Assembly: GCA_049644265.1 (NCBI GenBank)
Contig: JBARRO010000106.1
Span: forward strand, 1 to 22,905
Direction of reading: 5' to 3'
Source: JBARRO01 sp049644265
GTDB taxonomy: Bacteria; Bacteroidota; Ignavibacteria; UBA10030
Length of the DNA stretch: 22,905 nt
The position numbers and the translations under genes are program-made. Under the pieces are notes generated by a model, which saw only the letters and a program-made list of their open reading frames with translations, did not search any database and was not told the origin of the DNA. Positions 14,919 to 22,905 of this stretch are shown here, in pieces (position 1 is the stretch's first letter; the number at the start of each line of letters is the position of its first letter).

Positions 14919-16613
14919 TCATTCCGCCAGAAGTTTTTGGATTTCGGCGATTACCGAATCCACTGCAACCATGGTTCTTTCTCCTGTCTTGCGCCGCTTG
15001 ATCTCAACCTGTCCGTTTTTCAATCCCTTCTCTCCCACAATCACCTGGAAGGGCATTCCCAGCAAGTCCGCGTCTTTGAACTTGAATCCCGGAGAAACCC
15101 CGTCACGATCGTCAAACAGCGTATCGATTCCCGCGTCCGTGAGTTTCCGATACACCTGATTGGCGCCAAGAACGATGTCCTTGTTGTTCATATTCACCGA
15201 GATCACGTGGACCTGGTAAGGAGCGAGAGCCTTGTTCCAGATGATCCCGTTTTGATCGCGACTCTGCTCGATGAGACATGCAACGATACGCTCTATGCCA
15301 ATCCCGTAACTCCCCATAATGACGGGCTGGGACTGGCCCTGCTCGTCAAGAAACTTAATATTGAGAGAGTCAGAATATTTAGTCCCGAGCTTGAAAATAT
15401 GGCCGAGCTCGATGGCGTTCGATATTGTAAGGGGGGAAGAACACTGCGGACATGGCTCCCCGTCCTCCACCCGCCGCAGGTCATAATATCCCTCGATCTT
15501 CACATCCCGTTGAAGGTCGACGTTCGCAAGATGGTAGTCGTTGCGGTTGGCCCCGCCCACAAGTCCGTTCGCACCTTCGAGGCGCCTGTCGGCGATGATC
15601 CGAAAACCTTTCAACCCGATGGGACCGATGGAACCGCCATCCGCACCTGTCAACGTGCGAAGATCTTCCGCATTCATCGGGGAGATTTCCCCCCCAGCGA
15701 GAGCGGCGGAGAGTTTGGATTCATTGAGCTGGTCATTTCCCATCATCAGGATGAGTAACGGCTTGCCGTTGTGCCGGTACACGAGGGATTTTGCCAGGCG
15801 GGAGTGATCGATCTTCAGGAAGTCCGCCAGTTCATCGATCGTCCGGACGTTGGGTGTGTGAATTTCTTTTGCCGCTTCCTTGGCCTGCACTCGCCCGACT
15901 ATTGCCACCTTTGAAGATGCGATCTCCAGGTTCGCAGCATAGCCGCACGATTTGCATCGCACCACGGTATCTTCGCCAAACTCCGATTCCACCATGAATT
16001 CCTGCGATCCCGTGCCGCCCATTGCTCCGCTTGACGCGCCCACTACGAAGAAATCGAGGCCGCAACGCGTGAACGTATTCCGGTATGCCTCAGCGTGCAG
16101 CTCATAGCTCTTATCGAGGCCTTCCCATGTGCGGTCGAGGCTGTAGGAATCCTTCATAATGAACTGCCGGCCACGGAGAACACCGGAACGGGGGCGCGGT
16201 TCGTTCCTGAACTTTGTCTGAATTTGATACCAGATTTGTGGCAGATCCTTGTAGGATTGGATGTGCATGCTGGCAATCCAGCCGATCACTTCTTCGTGGG
16301 TCGGCGCGAGGACAAGGTCGCGTTCCTTGATGCTGAGAATGAAATTGGGGATGTTTCGGCGCCCGGTCTGGACCCAAAGAGACTCGGGATTGAGTGCCGG
16401 AAGCTGGAACTCCTGGCCGCCAATCGCATTCATCTCCTGTCGCAAAATCTCCATCGCTTTCAGCATTGCGCGATATCCCAGCGGCAAGTAGATATAGACG
16501 CCGGACGTCAACTGTCGCATCAGACCTGCACGGAGCATGAGCTGATGGCTCGGGATGACTGCGTCCGTGGGAATTTCTTTGAGGGTAGGAATGAACGCCT
16601 TTGAAAGTCGCAT
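14919..16613 (-). CDS. proS: Prolyl-tRNA synthetase (bacterial type with editing domain)
   Basis: This is a 564-residue class II synthetase. Motif 1 is near the N-terminus (LTSGVYIYLPLGYR), motif 2 is FRNEPRPRSGVLRGRQFIMK and motif 3 is MGSYGIGIERIVACL. Between motifs 2 and 3 lies the long insertion domain (about 220-400), which in bacterial enzymes hydrolyses Ala-tRNA-Pro. It is bordered by two CxxC pairs (CKSC, CPQC). A C-terminal anticodon-binding domain follows. The length fits the bacterial type. The start is ATG with no ribosome binding site; the 141-base upstream gap holds a possible promoter. The aldehyde dehydrogenase follows directly. Confidence 0.96.
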   Translation of the reverse strand: MRLSKAFIPTLKEIPTDAVIPSHQLMLRAGLMRQLTSGVYIYLPLGYRAMLKAMEILRQEMNAIGGQEFQLPALNPESLWVQTGRRNIPNFILSIKERDLVLAPTHEEVIGWIASMHIQSYKDLPQIWYQIQTKFRNEPRPRSGVLRGRQFIMKDSYSLDRTWEGLDKSYELHAEAYRNTFTRCGLDFFVVGASSGAMGGTGSQEFMVESEFGEDTVVRCKSCGYAANLEIASSKVAIVGRVQAKEAAKEIHTPNVRTIDELADFLKIDHSRLAKSLVYRHNGKPLLILMMGNDQLNESKLSAALAGGEISPMNAEDLRTLTGADGGSIGPIGLKGFRIIADRRLEGANGLVGGANRNDYHLANVDLQRDVKIEGYYDLRRVEDGEPCPQCSSPLTISNAIELGHIFKLGTKYSDSLNIKFLDEQGQSQPVIMGSYGIGIERIVACLIEQSRDQNGIIWNKALAPYQVHVISVNMNNKDIVLGANQVYRKLTDAGIDTLFDDRDGVSPGFKFKDADLLGMPFQVIVGEKGLKNGQVEIKRRKTGERTMVAVDSVIAEIQKLLAE

Positions 16614-16691
16614 AGGGTTGAAGAGGTATCCTTGAAACGGTTTGGTCGCGGGCCGGGATCAGTCGGGAGACTGCGGCAGAAGAACGAAGGA

Positions 16692-16720
16692 AATCTACGA
16701 AACTAACGGTGGGAAAACAA
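16692..16720 (-). promoter_or_regulatory. Possible promoter of proS
   Basis: On the minus strand TTGTTT (16715-16720) and TAGATT (16692-16697) are 17 bases apart. The start would leave a pyrimidine-rich leader of about 70 bases containing a small hairpin CAGTC-TCCC-GACTG. No T-box features are seen. Confidence 0.3.
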
Positions 16721-16754
16721 GGAGGAAGAAGGCGAGCGGAGGGCGATACGGAAT

Positions 16755-17405
16755 TTACTTTTTCATCGCCTTGTAATACGCACAGACGTTGTTCATGACA
16801 CACGCGCTGCAATGAGGATTCGTCGGACGGCAGAGTTCCCTGCCGAGAAACGAGAACGCCATGCCGGCCTCTCCCCAGTTCTTCTGGGGAATAACCTGCA
16901 TCAGCTGTTTTTCGATCTTCTCGGGATTGGTCCCTGAAGCGACTCCTATTCTTGGGGCAACGCGCAGAACATGGAGGTCAACGATCACTCCTTCGGCTGG
17001 GCGTCCGGTCTCATGCATGATCACGTTTGCAGATTTCCTGCCGATACCCGGTAATGCCGTTAATTCTTCAAGTGTGCCGGGGATCTTGCTGTCGTCGCCA
17101 ATTTCTTTCGCTGCTGTTACAAGCCAACGTGCTTTCCGGGCAAAATTCCTCACTTCTTCAACGTATTTGAACAATTCTTCGGGCTTTGCTCTTGCGAGGT
17201 GCTTCAGTGTCGGATACACCTCAAAGAGCGGCGGAGCGACTCTGTTGATGAGCTCGTCCGTCGTTTGGGCGGCGAGAACAACCATGACAAGAAGCTGGTA
17301 CGGATTCTTGTATTCCAGCGGATGCTTTTTGCCGCGGTATTGTTTGAAGAGTGGCAGAAGGACGTCACTCCACTCAAAGTCCCTGGTTGGGCTTCTTCTT
17401 CGCAT
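16755..17405 (-). CDS. nth: Endonuclease III, base-excision repair glycosylase
   Basis: This 216-residue protein has the helix-hairpin-helix LPGIGRKSAN (118-127) with catalytic lysine K124 and the catalytic aspartate D143. The 4Fe-4S cluster cysteines are 192, 199, 202 and 208 (C-x6-C-x2-C-x5-C). It removes oxidised pyrimidines from DNA and nicks the abasic site. The residue after the catalytic Asp is Leu (VDLHVLR), whereas E. coli Nth has Thr (VDTH), a conservative-looking clade difference. The start is ATG, 23 bases after the response regulator gene, so the two may be cotranscribed. Confidence 0.93.
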   Translation of the reverse strand: MRRRSPTRDFEWSDVLLPLFKQYRGKKHPLEYKNPYQLLVMVVLAAQTTDELINRVAPPLFEVYPTLKHLARAKPEELFKYVEEVRNFARKARWLVTAAKEIGDDSKIPGTLEELTALPGIGRKSANVIMHETGRPAEGVIVDLHVLRVAPRIGVASGTNPEKIEKQLMQVIPQKNWGEAGMAFSFLGRELCRPTNPHCSACVMNNVCAYYKAMKK

Positions 17406-17428
17406 GGGGGTAGTGTGAGGGGAGCCTT

Positions 17429-18163
17429 CTACTTCAGGCTTTTGTCGCTCTGCTGAAGCGTTATCTTGATTTCATCGAGTCTGTGGATAACCACAGACGA
17501 GAGGTTCCGCATGGAGCTCACTCCCGACGCAACAACGTCCACTCCCTGTCGCAGTTCCTTAAAGACCGTTGCGCATTGATCGCGTGCGTCCGGATTGACG
17601 CTCTTGAGCAAAGCTTCTTCCTGTCGCTTGAGATTGCTTGTCAAATCCAGGAGACTGCGCTCAATCAGCTGCCCCACGGAATTGACCGTCGAGTGAAACA
17701 TCTGCAGTGCATCGAGCTCCTTCTGTTTCTCTTTAAGCAACCGATCTTCCGCCTCCCGCTCGATGATCCCCTTTCGGTACAGGTATCGTTCATGGACACC
17801 CTTGATCGCCATCGAGAGCCGGTCGACGTCTATCTGGTCTTTCCTGATGTAGTCATACACTCCGTGTTTCAGGGCTTCCACAGCAACAGTTTCTGAGCCG
17901 GCAGCAGTTATCATGATCACAGGGATCGCAAGTTTCTGCTCATTCATCCATTGGAGCACCTCAAGGCCGGACATCCCCGGCATGCGGTGGTCCAGGATAA
18001 CGACGTCAAAATGCTCTTTTTTCATGATTTCGACGGCCGTATCGCCCGAATCGCACGACTGGACCACGAAACTGTTCGACATTTTGAGTGCCATCTCAAG
18101 ACTCAGCCGAAAAGAGTCTTCGTCATCCACAATCAGAATGTGCAGCAACGCTTTGGTGGTCAT
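17429..18163 (-). CDS. Response regulator with coiled-coil output region
   Basis: In this 244-residue protein, residues 1-125 form a CheY-like receiver: acidic pair D13/D14, phosphoacceptor D58 (VVILDHRMPGMSG), T86 and K108 (YIRKDQ). The rest is helical and heptad-rich (REAEDRLLKEKQKELDALQ and onward, about 130-240), with no DNA-binding, GGDEF, HD or phosphatase motif. Output by protein-protein contact or oligomerisation is therefore likely. No histidine kinase is adjacent, so the partner is unknown. The ATG is preceded by AAAGGGGAGTC, whose AGGGGAGT is exactly complementary to a loop of the small RNA at 524-605. Confidence 0.88.
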   Translation of the reverse strand: MTTKALLHILIVDDEDSFRLSLEMALKMSNSFVVQSCDSGDTAVEIMKKEHFDVVILDHRMPGMSGLEVLQWMNEQKLAIPVIMITAAGSETVAVEALKHGVYDYIRKDQIDVDRLSMAIKGVHERYLYRKGIIEREAEDRLLKEKQKELDALQMFHSTVNSVGQLIERSLLDLTSNLKRQEEALLKSVNPDARDQCATVFKELRQGVDVVASGVSSMRNLSSVVIHRLDEIKITLQQSDKSLK

Positions 18164-18227
18164 GACTCCCCTTTACAAAGAAAATCTTGCGCAGATGTCC
18201 AGGAACTCAGGAAGGAAACTCGCTCGC

Positions 18228-18289
18228 GCCTCCGAGACGATTCTCCGCCGGAGGCGGATCAGCTTCAGCTGAGAACGTCCGACAACCGG
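18228..18289 (-). pseudogene. Broken copy of the tRNA-Arg 3' half
   Basis: Bases 18228-18243 match the tRNA-Arg 3' acceptor/T-arm segment (18331-18346) with one mismatch, and 18273-18289 match its next 17 bases (18347-18363) perfectly. Together they cover the tRNA from the 3' strand of the anticodon stem to the last acceptor base. A 29-base insert interrupts the copy exactly in the T-loop. The copy is in the same orientation as the intact gene, about 100 bases away on its 3' side, as expected for a leftover integration (att-like) site or a partial tandem duplication. It lacks the 5' half and cannot make a tRNA. Confidence 0.75.
18244..18272. repeat. Double-hairpin palindromic insert
   Basis: The insert consists of two perfect palindromes placed end to end: TCCGCC-GGA-GGCGGA (18244-18258) and TCAGCT-TC-AGCTGA (18259-18272). 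No base is left over on either side. It interrupts the tRNA-Arg 3'-half copy between GATTC and GAAC. No other copy is visible in this window. Confidence 0.7.
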
Positions 18290-18329
18290 ATTCCGCACGT
18301 TCATTCATGTACGCGCGCAACAATATCGT

Positions 18330-18402
18330 GCCCCCGAGACGATTCGAACGTCCGACAACCGGTTTAGGAAACCGATGCTCTATCCAACTGAGCTACGGGG
18401 GC
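18330..18402 (-). tRNA. tRNA-Arg (anticodon CCT)
   Basis: On the minus strand the acceptor stem is GCCCCCG/CGGGGGC with discriminator A. The D-arm is GCTC/GAGC, the anticodon stem TCGGT/ACCGG with loop TTCCTAA (anticodon CCT, reads AGG), and the T-arm GGACG-TTCGAAT-CGTCT. The gene is 73 bases and the CCA end is not encoded. It is a single gene between glgB and the response regulator gene, and its 3' half is partly duplicated just downstream. Confidence 0.96.
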
Positions 18403-18436
18403 TACAAACTTCACACCGGTAACCCGGCTATCTTCA

Positions 18437-18465
18437 ATGATAACAAAAAATCCTGTAAGAAGGAA
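18437..18465 (-). promoter_or_regulatory. Possible promoter of tRNA-Arg
   Basis: Minus-strand TTCCTT (18460-18465), a 17-base spacer and TATCAT (18437-18442) precede the tRNA by about 35 bases, leaving a leader of roughly 28 bases for RNase P. The -35 match is weak. Confidence 0.35.
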
Positions 18466-18501
18466 CACACCAGACTGCGTCGATGGGCGTGCACCACGAC
18501 T

Positions 18502-20705
<2,204 letters not shown>

Positions 20706-20709
<4 letters not shown>

Positions 20710-21308
20710 AGTTGCTTCCGATAAAGCCGGTGATCTTTGATGTATTTTTCCACTGCATCCGGAACCAGATACCGGATGGACTTCTCCTGACGAATCCTCG
20801 TTCGAATTGCCGTGGAGGAAACGTCAATGAATTCTCCATTCAGCTGTATTGCAGGTGGCAACGATACGTCGGGCGATGATGTTTTCTTGTCGCTTCTTCG
20901 TTCGTAAACCGCAAGCCGTGCCATCATCAGAATTTCCCGGGGAGACTTCCAGCTTTGAAAATCGCGGAGATTGTCGCTCCCGATAATCAGAAATAACTCC
21001 GCACGCGGAAACTGTCGTTGTAGTCCTGCAAGCGTATCGACAGTGTAGGAGATCCCCTTCCGTTCCAACTCGATCGCCGAAACCTTGAACGAGGAGTTTC
21101 CCTTGATTGCGAGTCGAAGCATGCGCATCCGGTGCTCGGCAGCGGCTGACGTTCCGTTCGCCTTGTGGGGGGCAATGAACGCCGGGACGAAGATGACTTT
21201 GTCGAGCGAAAGCTCCTGCCTCGCCTGCTCAGCGATCATCAGATGACCGACGTGGGTCGGATCGAATGAACCTCCGAAGATTCCTATGGAAGATTTCGCT
21301 ATCGCCAT
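20706..21308 (-). CDS. nadD: Nicotinate-nucleotide adenylyltransferase
   Basis: This 200-residue nucleotidyltransferase has GGSFDPTHVGH (12-22) with the HxGH-type nucleotide-binding site, a central LFLIIGSDNLRDFQSWK, and the C-terminal ISSTAIR-type motif, here VSSTAIRTRI. It makes nicotinate adenine dinucleotide on the way to NAD. I chose the ATG just before the IGIFGGSFDP motif. A longer frame continues 71 codons upstream but overlaps the glycosyltransferase gene and adds non-homologous residues. It overlaps the glycosyltransferase gene by 10 bases and glgB by 4, indicating coupled translation. Confidence 0.95.
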
Positions 21309-22057
21309 CCGAGACTCACGTACAGCACATGTTTCACACAACGCATCCAGTAATAGACATACGCGCCCACCGGGCTGAATCCGTGCCGGATTGAAATATC
21401 CCGAACTTCCCGGAAAGCTCTGAACGCCCGGGAATCCGAGGCTCCGCCTTCGCGCATGTACACCACCACGTCGGGCGAGTAGAGGCCACTGGTACCCCGC
21501 CGGTAAAGACGCAGAAGCCAATCATAGTCCATGGCGACATGCCATCGTTCATCGAAAAGACCATAACGGTCAAACATCGATTTCCGCGCAAGAATTGTCG
21601 GGTGATTCAAACGACCCATGGTAAATCGAATCCATTGTGGGAAATGCGGATCACCTTCAATCCGTTCTTGTTTTCCATCCTCTCCAATTTTGACGATGTC
21701 TCCAAACACATATCCCGCTTTTGGATTGGCCTGCAACCGGGCAACAGAGCGTTCGATCTTTTCCGGAGGAAGGTAGTCGTCCGAGTTCAGGAGCTGGATG
21801 AACTCCCCGGTCGACATCCCGATTCCCTTGTTAAACGCGTCGCCAATCCCGCGATCCGGCTCGCTGACGATCGCCTTCACCCGGGATTGATATTCCTTCA
21901 GAATACTCAGCGTTTCGTCGGTCGACCCGCCATCGACCAGAATATATTCGATTCGGGGATATGTTTGAGCAAGAACGCTCTCCACGGCACGGCGCACCGT
22001 GTCCGCTGAGTCCAGGCAAACGGTGATAACACTGACAAGTGGTGAATTTTCTGTCAC
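21299..22057 (-). CDS. Family 2 glycosyltransferase
   Basis: This 252-residue GT-A fold enzyme starts SVITVCLDSADTVRRAVES, followed by the nucleotide-binding VDGGSTDET (41-49) and the metal-binding NSDDY (91-95). AMDYDWLLRL farther on is typical of WcaA-like transferases that build polysaccharide or lipopolysaccharide chains. There are no transmembrane helices apart from a weakly hydrophobic C-terminus (YVYYWMRCVKHVLYVSLGW) that may contact the membrane. The start is GTG, four bases after the aminotransferase stop. Donor and acceptor sugars cannot be told; the neighbouring aminotransferase suggests an amino-sugar-containing glycan. Confidence 0.9.
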   Translation of the reverse strand: MTENSPLVSVITVCLDSADTVRRAVESVLAQTYPRIEYILVDGGSTDETLSILKEYQSRVKAIVSEPDRGIGDAFNKGIGMSTGEFIQLLNSDDYLPPEKIERSVARLQANPKAGYVFGDIVKIGEDGKQERIEGDPHFPQWIRFTMGRLNHPTILARKSMFDRYGLFDERWHVAMDYDWLLRLYRRGTSGLYSPDVVVYMREGGASDSRAFRAFREVRDISIRHGFSPVGAYVYYWMRCVKHVLYVSLGWR

Positions 22058-22061
22058 AACG

Positions 22062-22905
22062 CTAGAACCTGTTCATGACGTCCACGACTCGATTGATATC
22101 GTCCTCTGTATGAAAGAACGAGATCGGGAGACTGAGTGTGGTAAGATGAATTTCTTCCGAAATCGGGAACGGCCCGGATTCCAAAATTCCTTTCATCGCC
22201 AGTTGTTGATGAGGAGGGATGGGATAGTGAATCTCCGTCTTGATCTCGTGTTGCAGCAGGTATTCACGGAGCTTATCCCGTTTCGGATGACGCACGTTGT
22301 AAATATGATAGACGTCGTAATAGTCGGGGTGAACGCCGGGCTTGATGAAATCCTCTTTCAAACCTGAGTGGTAGATCCCCGCCAGCTTCCGTTTCTGCTC
22401 GTTGATGCGCCCCAAAGACCTGAGCTTGATGGACAGAAATCCCGCCTGGATCTCGTCAAGACGGGAGTTGAACCCGACAAGGTCGTTCTGATATTTGACC
22501 GTCGAGCCATAGTTGCGGAGTTTACGAAGAGCCTCCCCCATCGCCCGGTCGTTCGTCGACACCGCTCCTCCGTCTCCCAACGCTCCCAGGTTCTTTGTGG
22601 GATAGAAACTGAATGCCCCGGCATCGCCAAACGTGCCTGTTTGTTTCCCCTTGTAAAGAGCGCCGTGAGACTGGGCGCAATCCTCGATGAGCTTCAATCC
22701 GTGTTTTCTGCAGATGGCAACGATCGGATCCATATCGCAGGATTTGCCGTACAAATGGACCACCATGATCGCTTTCGTGTTGGGCGCGATTGCTTCCTGT
22801 ATCTTCCGTGGGTCGATGTTGTACGTGTTGATATCCGGCTCCACCAGAATTGGCTTGAGATCGTTTTGAAGAATTGAAAGGATCGTTGCAATGTAGGTGT
22901 TGGAC
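22062..22905 (-). CDS. DegT/DnrJ/EryC1/StrS-family sugar aminotransferase, 5' end beyond window
   Basis: The reading frame is open to the window edge and begins with NTYIATILSILQNDLKPILV, the typical segment before VEPDINTYNIDP, so the start lies outside. PLP-binding features are HLYGKSCDMDPI, EDCAQSHGA (Asp contacting the pyridine nitrogen) and the Schiff-base lysine in FSFYPTKNLGALGDGGA. The C-terminal part (YHIYNVRH, EIHYPIPPHQQ) matches the aminotransferases acting on nucleotide-linked keto sugars. It supplies an amino sugar for surface glycan. It is the first visible gene of a cotranscribed set with the glycosyltransferase, nadD and glgB. Confidence 0.92.
   Translation of the reverse strand, partial: SNTYIATILSILQNDLKPILVEPDINTYNIDPRKIQEAIAPNTKAIMVVHLYGKSCDMDPIVAICRKHGLKLIEDCAQSHGALYKGKQTGTFGDAGAFSFYPTKNLGALGDGGAVSTNDRAMGEALRKLRNYGSTVKYQNDLVGFNSRLDEIQAGFLSIKLRSLGRINEQKRKLAGIYHSGLKEDFIKPGVHPDYYDVYHIYNVRHPKRDKLREYLLQHEIKTEIHYPIPPHQQLAMKGILESGPFPISEEIHLTTLSLPISFFHTEDDINRVVDVMNRF

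Noticed and set aside
16614..16754. T-box or other riboswitch before proS
   Set aside because: No T-box consensus, specifier loop or terminator/antiterminator pair is visible; only a small hairpin and a pyrimidine-rich leader.
21309..21521. Longer N-terminus for nadD
   Set aside because: The extra 71 residues overlap the glycosyltransferase gene and have no family resemblance; the ATG at 21308 fits the known NadD N-terminus.

Overview
All recognisable protein genes and both tRNAs in this window lie on the minus strand, so transcription runs from high to low coordinates. The gene content points to a Gram-negative bacterium of the Bacteroidota/Chlorobiota/Ignavibacteria (FCB) group. The evidence is a LolCDE lipoprotein exporter, a DUF3098-type small membrane protein, a 23S-intervening-sequence (S23) four-helix protein, and AT-rich degenerate repeats between genes of moderate GC. 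Genus and species cannot be named from the sequence alone.

Layout in transcription order. (1) 22905-18502: a tightly packed run of a DegT/DnrJ-type sugar aminotransferase (cut by the window edge), a family-2 glycosyltransferase, nadD and glgB, joined by overlaps or gaps of 4-10 bases. It mixes surface-glycan synthesis, NAD synthesis and glycogen branching. (2) 18402-18164: tRNA-Arg(CCT), followed by a broken copy of its own 3' half that carries a 29-base insert made of two abutting perfect hairpins. (3) 18163-13479: a response regulator with a coiled-coil output region, endonuclease III, prolyl-tRNA synthetase and an aldehyde dehydrogenase. (4) 13421-9551: dnaE and trxA, closed by a strong intrinsic terminator. 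(5) 9510-5405: aspS, an exported barrel-like protein apparently starting at CTG, and a two-gene AtuA module. (6) 5358-651: an S23 four-helix gene enclosed by inverted heptamer arrays, then prfB and three Lol transporter genes. (7) 605-1: a probable small RNA with its own promoter and terminator, a DUF3098 gene, another heptamer array and tRNA-Lys(TTT).

Three non-coding items are the most unusual. First, an approximately 80-nt RNA (524-605) has two C-rich hairpin loops inside a closing stem. One loop is complementary over 8 nt to the ribosome binding site of the response regulator, and the other (six C) can face the seven-G ribosome binding site of the S23 gene. Second, a family of 7-base-periodic degenerate repeats occurs at four places; two of them form inverted arms around the S23 gene, and another looks like the same structure without a gene. 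Third, the double-hairpin insert sits exactly in the T-loop of the tRNA-Arg 3'-half copy. The protein-coding part is otherwise mostly conserved housekeeping.
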